Assembly (NCBI GenBank): GCA_947488295.1
Contig: CANKYU010000004.1
Location: forward strand, 310,001-374,000
DNA length: 64,000 nucleotides
Direction: 5' to 3'
Origin: an uncultured Anderseniella sp.
GTDB lineage: Bacteria > Pseudomonadota > Alphaproteobacteria > Rhizobiales > Aestuariivirgaceae
A program made the translations under genes and the position numbers. Below, in pieces: positions 9,543 through 18,681 of the stretch. How positions within the stretch are numbered: the first letter of the stretch is position 1; every line of letters starts with the position of its first letter. Below the pieces are notes generated by a model. That model had not been told where the DNA came from. It searched no databases and worked only from the letters and a program-made list of their open reading frames with translations.

Positions 9543-9938
9543 TGCACTACTGATATGGCGTCTCGCGACTATCGTCTTTCGCAATAGTTCTCACTGACAA
9601 TTTGCCAGGGCTGGCGAGGCCCGGACACCGGTTGGTCTTGTCGCTGAAGGCGTTATCGAATTTCTGGTCAAGGGACAACCAGCAAAACGAATTGTCGCCA
9701 GTCATACAATTGCGCTGCCTGTTGCCGGAACACGGGCCAAATTCATCAACACATCAGCCGAGGTTACCGCCAACCTGATTACGCTGAGGTTTCAATGATC
9801 TAATGACGGGTCGCTGATGGCCCGTCAACTTCAAACCTGCCTCGATCAGCACAAGCAACATAAACCGTAATTGAGTGTAGTATTTAACAGACAATCAACA
9901 ACCCGTCGCCATGATGCAATACAAAACACGAGGTAGCG
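9543..9938. other. 396-bp intergenic stretch
   Basis: Apart from the start-less frame at 9598-9798, I see only an AT-richer leader (about 9830-9935) for the following membrane gene, with a GAGG Shine-Dalgarno at its end. No RNA gene or clear terminator is visible. Confidence 0.5.
9598..9798 (+). pseudogene. Possible 3' remnant of a coding sequence without a start
   Basis: A 66-codon open frame runs from a TGA at 9595 to a TGA at 9796 with no ATG or GTG start. It reads like real protein: hydrophobic/polar alternation with segments VGLVAEGVIEFLVKG and ANLITLRF suggests beta strands. I do not recognise the family. It could be the C-terminal relic of a deleted gene or a chance frame. The rest of 9543-9938 shows no other gene. 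Confidence 0.3.
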
Positions 9939-11144
9939 GTGGGCAAGGTCAATTCATTTTTGCCTCAATACGCGATTGGCGTAGTAAAGGCATTGATTAC
10001 ATTAGGCATCGGCTTAGCAGCACTGTCGATGTTTCCGCCCATAATTGTTTTGATGCTTCTGCCTTTTTTCCGGGAACTTCTATTCCTGGGAACCTTTGTG
10101 CTCCTGGCGGCGCTAGTAAGATTCAATGTAATTCAATGGCTTGGCGCAATCACGCCATTTGTCGTGATACTGGCCGGTGTTGGAGTTGAGAAGTACATCA
10201 AGCACAAAGCCGCTCTTGCAATATCATCGGATCACAAGATTGAGCGAACAATTGGCAAGATTGACGTACTTGCAGTGTCGAGAGCGTCTTCAATGGGTTA
10301 TGTCGTGATGCCGTATGCGCTGGCTTACGGACTGGCAGACAGTGTTCTCATACTCACCAGGTACGAGGGCGTAGCTCGCGCCGGGAATTTACCGCCTTCC
10401 GGCCGTCACTGGGAGTCTAGAAAGTATGAGCTGGTGGATTCGGAAAAATGCACTTTCACTTACAAAAATCGCTCCGATTATGAACCGGTCAGATATGGAA
10501 ACGACCGCCTGAACTCGCAAGGAATTTTCGACAAGTGCATTGCCTTGACCGAGACGAAGACCGCCAGGGACGTCTGGTCTCTTTTCAGCGACGGTATACT
10601 TATCCGACGCGAGAAAGACGACAAAAAATTCCCGGGCAAGGTATTTAATGACCCTGATGCGGGTATGTTCCTGGGATTGGTCGCACAACAAGTTGTAGGC
10701 GGCCGGTCAACAAAAGAGCTGGCAAGATGGGAATACGTACAGTCGTACAATCCCCCGAGGGAATATGGCCGCAACCCGGACCCCAAGAAATTTCTCGAGG
10801 CACTCACTGGTTTAACCGCTGATACTGCGCGGGCACTCACAAAGCGTACAACCGAAGATGCATGCCTCTATCAATTGGAGTTGTTGAATACGATATCAAT
10901 CTACCCGGATGGCTCGGTCGGCTACATTCGAAAGAGCTCCAACGAGAGGTGGTACAAGTACGTTTCTTACAAGAAACCAAGAACTGACCGCATCAAGGTG
11001 GATGATAAGACACTTGCGGCATGCAGCAGACTACGAGATGCAGTTTGTTCACAGAGCCAGATCCCTGATGATGAAGCAAAGCAAAGATGTCTGGGCCTTT
11101 ACAATAAACTTTTCAGCAATTGGCTTTCCGGGTTTCCACAGTAG
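9939..11144 (+). CDS. Hypothetical membrane-anchored protein
   Basis: 401 residues. The first ~85 contain about three hydrophobic helices with almost no loops. The remainder is soluble, charged and Cys-poor, with Tyr/Arg-rich stretches and no recognised domain. The GTG start at 9939 has GAGG 6-7 nt upstream. Base composition is lower in GC and codon use less biased than in neighbours, consistent with an accessory or transferred gene. No partner gene is adjacent: it is separated by about 400 bp from the gene before and converges on the MscS gene after. Function unknown. Confidence 0.72.
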   Translation: MGKVNSFLPQYAIGVVKALITLGIGLAALSMFPPIIVLMLLPFFRELLFLGTFVLLAALVRFNVIQWLGAITPFVVILAGVGVEKYIKHKAALAISSDHKIERTIGKIDVLAVSRASSMGYVVMPYALAYGLADSVLILTRYEGVARAGNLPPSGRHWESRKYELVDSEKCTFTYKNRSDYEPVRYGNDRLNSQGIFDKCIALTETKTARDVWSLFSDGILIRREKDDKKFPGKVFNDPDAGMFLGLVAQQVVGGRSTKELARWEYVQSYNPPREYGRNPDPKKFLEALTGLTADTARALTKRTTEDACLYQLELLNTISIYPDGSVGYIRKSSNERWYKYVSYKKPRTDRIKVDDKTLAACSRLRDAVCSQSQIPDDEAKQRCLGLYNKLFSNWLSGFPQ

Positions 11145-11247
11145 CAGGAGTCATCTGCAGCGTGCTTTTCCCGTTACAGCAAGGCCCTGATACCCAATGG
11201 GCCTCGCCGTGATCCGGTGCAGGCTTTGTTTCCGGGAAACCTTGCAC

Positions 11248-13539
11248 TCACGGTGTGTCCGCAACCGGTTTCTCGATCACGGTCTGCACCGCGCCGACCG
11301 CGGCTTTCTGTTTCGCGGCTTCCGGCTTCTTGTCATCATCGGCAATGCGCACCGTAACTTCACGGTGGGCAAAGTGAATGCCGTTTGCCTCGAACAGTTC
11401 CTGAATACGGTGATAGACAACCTTGCGGACATCGAACTGATCACCCGGTTTGGTCATGAACTTGACCCGCACGATCATTGCGGAATCGTCCATCTGTTTC
11501 ACACCCTGTGACTTCAATGGCTGCATGAACTTGTCTCCAATCTCGGGATGATCCAACAACTCGATCCCGAGCTTCTTGACCAGCTTCCGAACCTTCTCGA
11601 TGTCGGTGTCATAGGTCAGCCGCAAGGGCAGTTTCATCATTACCCAGTCGCGGGAGAAATTGGTCAGTTGCTTGATCTCGCCGAACGGTATGGTGTTGAG
11701 CGGGCCGTTGTGATGGCGCAACTGCATGGAGCGGATTGAAATCTTCTCGACCGTGCCCTTGGCCGTGCCGATGTCAATGTACTCGCCCTTGCGGAATGCA
11801 TCATCAACCAGGAAGAACGCGCCGGAGAAGATGTCCCTGATCAGGGTCTGGGCACCGAAACCGATGGCCAGCCCGACAACACCGGCGCCGGCAAACAGCG
11901 GTGCGATGTTCACCCCCATCTCCGACAGGGCAATCATGCCGGCGATGGTGACGATGGTGATCAGCAGGAAGTTCCTGAAGATCGGTAACAGTGTGGCCAG
12001 CCTGGTTGCCCCCGCCCCGCCCGGTTCGCCGCCGATTTCTGCCTCAGCGCCTGCATGCGGGTCTTCTTCTGCTACCTTGCTGTCGATCCACAACTCGACC
12101 GCGCGATAGGCAATGTAGGCACCGAACAGGACGACAATGACATCCAGCGAGCGGGCAACCCAGTTTGACGGATCGCCAAAGTTGATACCCCAGATCTGCG
12201 CAATCGCGGCCAGTCCGAGAAACGCAATGCCCAGCGCCGCCGCATGTTCGAGCAATCCCTTGAACACGGAACCAGTACTGGCGTCGGTTTCGCCATCGTC
12301 TGAGGCCTCCTGTTCACCTGGCGTGTCTGCAGGTGTGTCCTGTTCCACATCCATTGCAGCCGCTGCCTGCAGCTGTCTTTGCTCGTGGCCAGCAAACAGC
12401 TTGTCGATCAGCACAAGAGTGATGCCATACACCACAAGCGCGGCTATCAGCACACCTAACGGCGCACCAACCAGACCGCTTGATGCTGGTTGATCCAGCA
12501 ACAGCCGCACTGCGGAAACTGCCCAGGCACCCAGCACATAGATGATGATGATGACATGCCACGACCTGGCCAGCGACCGCAGCCAGAACGGCTTTTCATC
12601 GAGACTTCCATACCCGGCGATTGCCTGTGCAACCGCGCTGCGGTGTATCACCGCGATGGCACAGAACAGCAGCGCTGAAATCAGCGACCCGAACATCAGC
12701 ATCAATTTGTGAGTGTTGATATCAAGCCCCAGGTGATCCATCCACACGCACAATCCGATGATGGAAAGTGAAATGGCGGTAGCAAGCAACAGGGTTCTGT
12801 ACAGCCGTGCCGCCTCTACATCATCCATGTTGATCATGCGGTAGTTGGGCACATTGGGCACCAGGATATTGATATAGATGGACCGCATCAGCCGGTAAGC
12901 CATATAGGTCCAGACAATGGCAAGCCCGGTCGCCCTGCTGGGCATATGATCACCGGCATAGATGATGACGATAACGCTGCCGACCGCGGCAACGAACAAC
13001 GCGAACAAGGAAAATGTCGTTCCTCTGAACAGGAGATAGCCGATTTTCTGCTGCCTGCTGGTCGGGACATCAGGAACCTTGGGGGCAAACACATCCCTGA
13101 CCCATTTGGCAGCCGGTTTGGCAGCAAGCCGGCCCAGCACTATGCCGGCCAGGCCCGCTACGACGGCGTAGAACAGCCAGTTGATCTTGTCGTCAGGACT
13201 GGCCTTGGCCAGCGTGACCTTCATATTGCCAAGGGCCTGTTCGGCATTGCCGAGGGTGAGTTTGAATCGAAACAGCGCGCGATTGAGAATTGCCGAAATG
13301 CCGGGTTCGTTGGCGTCCTGGCCTGCCTTGGCCGCATCGGTGGAATTGCCCACAACAATGACGGTTGCCCCATCGCGCGCGGCCTTTTCCAGCGCCGGTT
13401 TGATGGCATCAACAACATTTGTTGAACCGGAAGTGTCTTGCGCAGCCACCGGCATGTTTGCCGCATGGAGAACAAACATCATCGCCAGCACAATTGCACA
13501 GATTACGCGACGCCATCCGGCATCTTCCGGAACTGCCAT
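11248..13539 (-). CDS. Mechanosensitive ion channel (MscS family), large multi-helix type
   Basis: 763 residues. A signal peptide (ending near VAAQ) precedes a periplasmic domain of about 120 residues, then roughly nine membrane segments, an acidic cytoplasmic insertion rich in Asp/Glu, and the MscS core near residue 560. The pore helix is Gly/Ala-rich (GAGVVGLAIGFGAQ), followed by the beta domain (VEKISIRSMQLR, then PFGEI) and the alpha/beta vestibule. Such proteins release solutes on hypo-osmotic shock. The ATG at 13539 has GGAGG 8 nt upstream; the ATG five codons earlier overlaps that Shine-Dalgarno and is rejected. Confidence 0.92.
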   Translation of the reverse strand: MAVPEDAGWRRVICAIVLAMMFVLHAANMPVAAQDTSGSTNVVDAIKPALEKAARDGATVIVVGNSTDAAKAGQDANEPGISAILNRALFRFKLTLGNAEQALGNMKVTLAKASPDDKINWLFYAVVAGLAGIVLGRLAAKPAAKWVRDVFAPKVPDVPTSRQQKIGYLLFRGTTFSLFALFVAAVGSVIVIIYAGDHMPSRATGLAIVWTYMAYRLMRSIYINILVPNVPNYRMINMDDVEAARLYRTLLLATAISLSIIGLCVWMDHLGLDINTHKLMLMFGSLISALLFCAIAVIHRSAVAQAIAGYGSLDEKPFWLRSLARSWHVIIIIYVLGAWAVSAVRLLLDQPASSGLVGAPLGVLIAALVVYGITLVLIDKLFAGHEQRQLQAAAAMDVEQDTPADTPGEQEASDDGETDASTGSVFKGLLEHAAALGIAFLGLAAIAQIWGINFGDPSNWVARSLDVIVVLFGAYIAYRAVELWIDSKVAEEDPHAGAEAEIGGEPGGAGATRLATLLPIFRNFLLITIVTIAGMIALSEMGVNIAPLFAGAGVVGLAIGFGAQTLIRDIFSGAFFLVDDAFRKGEYIDIGTAKGTVEKISIRSMQLRHHNGPLNTIPFGEIKQLTNFSRDWVMMKLPLRLTYDTDIEKVRKLVKKLGIELLDHPEIGDKFMQPLKSQGVKQMDDSAMIVRVKFMTKPGDQFDVRKVVYHRIQELFEANGIHFAHREVTVRIADDDKKPEAAKQKAAVGAVQTVIEKPVADTP

Positions 13540-13800
13540 GCCCCATCCCTCCATGTGTCACCGCAACACCCGACCTCCTGCCGGGTACTGGCGACTTCTG
13601 ACCGGTCTTGCCTGACCGGTTCTGCATGGATGTTAGTTCATCGGCAAAGGTGACTGCAACGGAATAGACATCATCCGCACGTTCCCGCCACCCGGTCACA
13701 CTGGAGAACTTCTGACCTGCCTCGTCCTTATCGGAGGTTCAAGGTTCTGAGAGCACTGAAAAGTGAATGAAAGGATCAGGTGTATTCCCCGGCAATCTGT

Positions 13801-14454
13801 TCAATTCGAATTGTCCAGTTCACCGCTCAAAGTGAACTGTATGGCTTTGCCTTCGACGGCCAGGGACCAGTGAGTGAAATCCTGCGCGTCAACACAGTGG
13901 TTGCCGCGCCCCTGCAGAATCAACCGGACCCGAGCAGTGTGCGTTCCTTTCGCAACCATGCCGGTCAGCGTGGCATCGCCTGTCAACCGCCACTCCCGGT
14001 AAAGTGTCGGGCCACGTGGATTTTCAGCGTCTGCTGGGTTACGGGGGTCGACAGCAAACCGCGTCATTACTGCAGGCAAAGGAAAACTGATTTCACCTCG
14101 CTCCTGACCCTCCCGGGACAATCTGAATTTCAAGAGACCTGGCTCAACGGCACTTGCCAGAACAAATACGGGGAATTCTTCGTGCTCATCAGATGACCGC
14201 TCGATCAACCCTATCGTGTCATCCGCCCTGCCACTCAGCTCTGCTCTGGCGGTGAACCTGATCTGCTGCAGCATTGCCCGGCCGGCGGAGTCAATCTCGT
14301 CTGCCCCTTCATACCGATGCCCGGCTTCGGAGCAACAGGCACAAGCGCGGGCAGAATTGACCGGCGCGAAAACCAGAACGGCAAGGATGGCGGCAACCCG
14401 GGAGAAGTAACCGGCCCAGGAGTGTGCCTGACCGGAGAGACAGGTATTTATCAT
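13801..14454 (-). CDS. Secreted hypothetical protein with N-terminal CACC motif
   Basis: About 217 residues. A hydrophobic signal segment ends at NSARACACCSEAGH, leaving a Cys-rich mature N terminus that could bind metal or form disulfides. The rest is beta-rich with no recognised domain. I prefer the ATG at 14454 because the signal peptide follows it at normal distance; the frame extends to 14523. Both neighbours are transcribed independently. Confidence 0.65.
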   Translation of the reverse strand: MINTCLSGQAHSWAGYFSRVAAILAVLVFAPVNSARACACCSEAGHRYEGADEIDSAGRAMLQQIRFTARAELSGRADDTIGLIERSSDEHEEFPVFVLASAVEPGLLKFRLSREGQERGEISFPLPAVMTRFAVDPRNPADAENPRGPTLYREWRLTGDATLTGMVAKGTHTARVRLILQGRGNHCVDAQDFTHWSLAVEGKAIQFTLSGELDNSN

Positions 14455-14624
14455 TGCTTTCGGCCCCACGATGATTTGATGCCGGACGACTGCTACGCGC
14501 ACGAATTGCCGCCAGGACCGCATGTATAGCGTCTTCCATCAACAATGGAGCCAGGACGGTCTCTTGCAAAAGCGACCTTGGATCGAATTTCAACTGATTT
14601 GGGAATCCGGTTCGCCCGCAGGAT

Positions 14625-15620
14625 CTAGCCTGCCCCCAGAATGTCGAGCATCATTTCCGCGTCCGCATTGCCGCCGGACAGTGTTGCCGCCACAGTCTTG
14701 TCCGTGCAGTCGATCTTGCCGGCCAGCAACGCCGCCAGCGCCACTGCGCCGCCCGGCTCGACAACCAGCTTCAGGGTTTCAAAGGCAAATCGCACCGCGG
14801 TGCGCACCTCATCTTCCGACACCGCCAGACCGCCTGACAAGCGCGGCTGGTTGACTGAAAACGTCAACTCGCCAGGTGTCGGTGTTACAATGGCATCGCA
14901 GATCGACATGGCACCCGGTTCATTGCTGACCCGCTCGCCAGCTGCCAGCGAGCGGCCGTAATCGTCAAATCCTTCCGGTTCACAGGCATAGATCTTTGCA
15001 TCCGGCACCATGGCCTGCACGGTCAGGGCCACGCCGGCCGTCAACCCGCCGCCACCGGTGCACACCAGCATGGTATCCAGCGTCTCGCCGCGCTCTTTCA
15101 GATCCTCGACCAGTTCAAGCCCTGCGGTGCCCTGCCCGGCAATGATCCACGGATGTTCGTAAGGCGGCACCAGCTGGGCACTGCGTTCTGATGCGATGGC
15201 ATTGCCGATTGTCTCGCGGTTCTCGCCGAACCTGTCATAGGTGACAACCTCCGCGCCCAGCGCGATGGTGTTGCGCTTCTTGATGGCGGGCGCGTCCTCC
15301 GGCATGACGATCAGCGCCGGTATGCCCATCATGCGGGCTGCGGCAGCTACACCCTGGGCATGGTTTCCCGACGAATACGCCACAACGCCACCGCTGTTAT
15401 CGCGGGCATTCAGTCTTGAGATAAAGTTCCAGGCACCGCGAAACTTGAAAGACCCGGTCCGCTGCAGGCATTCCGGCTTTAAGAAGATTCGCCCGCCGGT
15501 CATCTCGTCCAGCACATCCGACCGGACCAGCGGCGTACGTACAGCACGGCCTTCAAGGCGTTGAGATGCTTCAACAATATCGCTGAATTCCGGCGTTTTA
15601 AATTGCGCCACGGCCATCAT
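14625..15620 (-). CDS. Threonine/serine dehydratase (PLP-dependent, fold type II)
   Basis: 331 residues, the length of catabolic threonine/serine dehydratase, with no C-terminal ACT regulatory domain. The PLP lysine is K59 in TGSFKFRGA, the substrate loop is SSGNHAQG, and the phosphate-binding loop is Gly-rich (CTGGGGLTAG). It deaminates L-threonine or L-serine to the 2-oxo acid and ammonia. Serine racemase or hydroxyaspartate dehydratase are close relatives that cannot be excluded. Two adjacent ATG codons (15620 and 15617) are possible starts. Confidence 0.88.
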   Translation of the reverse strand: MMAVAQFKTPEFSDIVEASQRLEGRAVRTPLVRSDVLDEMTGGRIFLKPECLQRTGSFKFRGAWNFISRLNARDNSGGVVAYSSGNHAQGVAAAARMMGIPALIVMPEDAPAIKKRNTIALGAEVVTYDRFGENRETIGNAIASERSAQLVPPYEHPWIIAGQGTAGLELVEDLKERGETLDTMLVCTGGGGLTAGVALTVQAMVPDAKIYACEPEGFDDYGRSLAAGERVSNEPGAMSICDAIVTPTPGELTFSVNQPRLSGGLAVSEDEVRTAVRFAFETLKLVVEPGGAVALAALLAGKIDCTDKTVAATLSGGNADAEMMLDILGAG

Positions 15621-15702
15621 TTCACACCATCCATCTTGAACTTTCAGCGCTACGTTACCACATCTGGGTCATCAGTTATCCAAAAACCGGAGGGATTTAC
15701 AC

Positions 15703-16086
15703 ATGACTACGCTTACGCGTAACAAAGGCCGATGGACCCCGCTAGGAGTTGCTGCCGTGGTACTCGGCTTTGTAACCTGGTGGCCGATCGGCCTCGCCGT
15801 GATTGCCTACATAATGTGGGGCGGCAGCATTGACGATCTGGCCCGCGAAGGAGTTGACCAGGTCAAGGCGGCCATCAAGCCGGCCAGCACATCATCCAGC
15901 ACAACCGGCAGCGCGGCATTTGACGCCTACCGGGCAGAAACCCTGCGCCGTCTGGAAGAGGAACAGGCTGAATTCAACAGCTTCGTCACCAAGCTGCGCG
16001 ACGCCCGCGACCGTGAAGAATTCGAACGCTTCATGGCCGACAGGAACACCGCGATCGAAGCTGAAAAGACCAGCCTCAAGAGCTGA
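15703..16086 (+). CDS. DUF2852 domain-containing membrane protein
   Basis: 127 residues. One long hydrophobic segment (residues ~14-38, LGVAAVVLGFVTWWPIG region) is followed by a Ser/Thr-rich stretch and a charged helical tail (RRLEEEQAEF, DAREREEFERF-like). This is the DUF2852 layout common in Hyphomicrobiales. GGAGGG lies about 9 nt before the ATG. A strong intrinsic terminator follows 27 bp after the stop, so it is monocistronic. Function unknown. Confidence 0.85.
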   Translation: MTTLTRNKGRWTPLGVAAVVLGFVTWWPIGLAVIAYIMWGGSIDDLAREGVDQVKAAIKPASTSSSTTGSAAFDAYRAETLRRLEEEQAEFNSFVTKLRDARDREEFERFMADRNTAIEAEKTSLKS

Positions 16087-16112
16087 TCTTCAAGCCACCT
16101 ATCCGCAAAGAC

Positions 16113-16141
16113 AGGCCCGGACCATGCGTCCGGGCCTTTTT
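16113..16141 (+). terminator. Intrinsic terminator of the DUF2852 gene
   Basis: Perfect 9-bp stem (AGGCCCGGA with TCCGGGCCT), 7-nt loop, then a run of five T. Confidence 0.9.
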
Positions 16142-16167
16142 GCTGCAGTGCGCCAGGCGGTCAGCAA

Positions 16168-16578
16168 TCAGAAATTCGTCTTCTTCTCGGATGAGACACT
16201 GAACAAGGGGGTAATTTCAGCGCGGATTGTCTTGTCCTTCCACGGCACGAGACCATAGTCGTTACACCATTTGGCCTTGAACACCTTGGGTTCGCCTTCG
16301 ACCTTGAAGGAAAACGCGAGGCACTTGCCGCTCTTGCTCACCTTGCCGCCGGTAAATACGCCGGGCACCTGCAATCTGATGCGGCAGTCCTTGCCCAGGA
16401 ACGCATTGGTTGACTCGGCCTTGCCGCGGAAGCTGGCAGAAATCTTGTACCGTCCGGGCTTCGCCCACCCGTATCCGCAGTCAGCAGCTGCGGCGTGGTT
16501 TGCATCGGCAACCAGGAACACACCAGCCATACCAGCGGCCAATACTGCACCCAGAATATTTCGCTTAATGATAGTCAC
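16168..16578 (-). CDS. Secreted hypothetical protein
   Basis: 136 residues with a clear signal peptide ending HAAAA before DCGYGW. The mature part is about 105 residues with four cysteines, likely two disulfides, and a beta-rich pattern. A GTG start at 16578 is supported by GGAGG seven bases upstream. No recognised domain. It ends beyond the DUF2852 terminator and converges on it. Confidence 0.72.
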   Translation of the reverse strand: MTIIKRNILGAVLAAGMAGVFLVADANHAAAADCGYGWAKPGRYKISASFRGKAESTNAFLGKDCRIRLQVPGVFTGGKVSKSGKCLAFSFKVEGEPKVFKAKWCNDYGLVPWKDKTIRAEITPLFSVSSEKKTNF

Positions 16579-16596
16579 AACATGTCCTCCAGCCAG

Positions 16597-16830
16597 TCAG
16601 TTTTTCCGACAACTTACCTCACGAAACCGGACAGCGCCATACTTGTACCGAAAATCTGGCAACCAGTTCGCGCCATTCTGCACCCTGCCGGCGTTGAAGC
16701 GCATTGCTGCTTTGCCTGGATCTGTGCATTCGCCCCGCAGCAAATGGCCTGAGCAATCCTGTGTTTTCGAGCGGGCCAGGCAAATCTTCTGTCTTCCGGC
16801 TGCCTCCATGAATATCCCGACAGACGGCAT
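16597..16830 (-). CDS. Possible small Cys-containing ORF (low confidence)
   Basis: The 369-bp gap 16579-16947 contains this 77-codon frame upstream of the secreted-protein gene. It has four cysteines (CLARSKTQDC, then a GEC, then VSC) and no clear signal peptide or Shine-Dalgarno. An overlapping minus frame (16619-16873) begins with a hydrophobic, signal-like stretch, so a frameshifted relic of a small exported protein is possible. Otherwise the gap shows only the SDR leader. Confidence 0.25.
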   Translation of the reverse strand: MPSVGIFMEAAGRQKICLARSKTQDCSGHLLRGECTDPGKAAMRFNAGRVQNGANWLPDFRYKYGAVRFREVSCRKN

Positions 16831-16947
16831 CGCTGAAGTTTGCGGCGAGGAAACTATTGCTCAGCGCCAGCATTACAGCTAGTCAAAGATAGTCCCCGAG
16901 GCAGGCAAGAAGCTGTTCCTCATCGCCAGAAAATGAAGGAAGAAAAC

Positions 16948-17652
16948 ATGGATGTTTCAGGTAAGAAAATCGTACTTTTCGGCGGCACGTCAGGTATCGG
17001 TCTGGCAGCGGCGCAGCAACTGGCGGCCCTTGGCGGCGAAGTCATTGCGATCAGCCGTGACCCGAGCAAGGCAGGTGACCCCGGTGCGGGTATCAGTCTG
17101 AAACAGGGTGATGTTCGCGACCGCGAGGCGCTTCAGGCCCTGTTCAAGGAACTAGCTCCCTTTGACGTCCTGATCAGCGCCGCCACCGGTGGTGACCGCG
17201 CGATCGGCCCGTTCCTCAGCATGGACATGGACGGTTTCAAGGGCTCGTTCGACAAGATGTGGGGATACGCCAACGTGGTTCGCTATGGCGCCGAACACCT
17301 GGCCGATAACGGCTGTATCGTTCTGGTCTCCGGCACACCGGCTCGCAAGACCCGCCCGGGTCAGATCGCGCTGACTTCCGTTGGCGGTGCGGTTGAAGCT
17401 TTTGCACGTGGCGTCGCACCGGAACTTGCACCCAAGCGCATCAACGTGGTTTCACCCGGCCTGATCGATACACCAATGGTTGGCCTGCAAGGCGACGAGC
17501 GCACAGACTTCTATGGCAACGCGACTGCACGCAACCTGATCCCGCGCCCGGGCACGGCCGATGAAGTGGCGCAAGGCATCGTCTTTGCCGTTCAAAACGA
17601 GTTCATCACGGGAACAACCATCGATGTCGACGGCGGCTTGTTGCTGTCTTGA
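16948..17652 (+). CDS. SDR family protein with non-canonical active site
   Basis: 234 residues with a Rossmann fold. The cofactor loop GGTSGIG is at residues 12-18, and SPGLIDTPM sits after the substrate-binding strand. Where classical SDRs have Ser...Tyr-x3-Lys, this protein reads SGTPARKTRPGQIALTSVGG: a Ser is present but both Tyr and Lys are missing. Catalysis must differ, or the protein binds rather than reduces. AAGGA lies 7 nt before the chosen ATG. It stands alone; a methyltransferase follows after 149 bp. Confidence 0.85.
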   Translation: MDVSGKKIVLFGGTSGIGLAAAQQLAALGGEVIAISRDPSKAGDPGAGISLKQGDVRDREALQALFKELAPFDVLISAATGGDRAIGPFLSMDMDGFKGSFDKMWGYANVVRYGAEHLADNGCIVLVSGTPARKTRPGQIALTSVGGAVEAFARGVAPELAPKRINVVSPGLIDTPMVGLQGDERTDFYGNATARNLIPRPGTADEVAQGIVFAVQNEFITGTTIDVDGGLLLS

Positions 17653-17801
17653 GTATCCCGCGTCGATAAGTTGCGCTTGCATACCCGCTGCCCCTGAATG
17701 AGCACATCACAATGCGCCGCTTGACGCAGTGGGCCGTTCAACACTTCAATGTAAGTCCAGAATGTGAATTCTAGGCAAAAGGGTGAACCGGGGCGGCGGG
17801 T

Positions 17802-18629
17802 ATGACATTATCGGAATCCGAGTTGCGTGCATTCCAGGAGTTCGAACAGTCGGGCTGGGAAACCGCTGCTGACCCCTATCATCAGCACTGGGGTTTCCTG
17901 TCCAGTCAATCCGCAGACCCGATGCTTGACGCTGCCGCCGTCGTCTCTCACAGCAAGGTCCTGGACGTTGCAACCGGAGCCGGATATGTCGCCGCATCCG
18001 CTGTGCAAAGAGGCGCGACGGCTGTCGGGATCGATTTTTCCGGCGCGCAGGTTGAACTTGCCAGGCAAACCTACCCGGAAGTGAAGTTCGAGAAAGCAAG
18101 TGCCGAACAGCTTCCGTTCCCTGCCGACACGTTCGACGCCGTGGTCATGGGGTTCGGCATGAACCATCTGCCGGATCCCGAAGCGGCATTTGCCGAAGCC
18201 TACAGGGTTCTGAAACCCGGCGGTCGTTTCGCATTCACCGTATGGTCGCAGCCTGGCCCGGGCGAAGGCTTCGGAATTGTCCTGTCGGCCATTGAAACCC
18301 ACGGTGCGGCAAATGCCAGTCTGCCTACTGCGCCGCCCTACTTCCGCTTTGCCGATCCGAACGAGACTGCCGCAGTCTTCTTGCTGACCGGCTTTGTCGA
18401 ACCAGCCACTGTGACCGTGCCACAATACTGGCGCCACACCTCACCTGACCAGGTGTTCGACGCGTTCAACGAGGGCGCTGTTCGAGCCACCGCCATGCTG
18501 CGGGCACAACCGGCCAATGCGCGCCAGGCCATACGATCTGAGGTGCAAAGCGAAGTCCTTAAACTGCGCCAGGGCGAACATTACATCGTCCCCGTCCCAG
18601 CCGCGCTGTCCTCGGCGAGGAAACCGTAA
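17802..18629 (+). CDS. Class I SAM-dependent methyltransferase (UbiE-like)
   Basis: 275 residues. SAM motif I is VLDVATGAGY, the acidic motif II follows at GIDFSGAQ, and motif III lies at LKPGGRFAF. The arrangement matches the UbiE/Methyltransf_11 family, but the acceptor is unknown. A GGGCGG-type Shine-Dalgarno precedes the ATG. It converges on the PPK2 gene with about 50 bp between. Confidence 0.85.
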   Translation: MTLSESELRAFQEFEQSGWETAADPYHQHWGFLSSQSADPMLDAAAVVSHSKVLDVATGAGYVAASAVQRGATAVGIDFSGAQVELARQTYPEVKFEKASAEQLPFPADTFDAVVMGFGMNHLPDPEAAFAEAYRVLKPGGRFAFTVWSQPGPGEGFGIVLSAIETHGAANASLPTAPPYFRFADPNETAAVFLLTGFVEPATVTVPQYWRHTSPDQVFDAFNEGAVRATAMLRAQPANARQAIRSEVQSEVLKLRQGEHYIVPVPAALSSARKP

Positions 18630-18681
18630 GCACATACGGCATACAAGCCAACAAGACCAGGTCGACCCGGCTGCGAGCGAG

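Noticed and set aside
11150..11245. Short GC-rich hairpin (AGGCCC with GGGCCT) between the membrane protein and the MscS gene
   Set aside because: No T-run on either strand, so not called a terminator.
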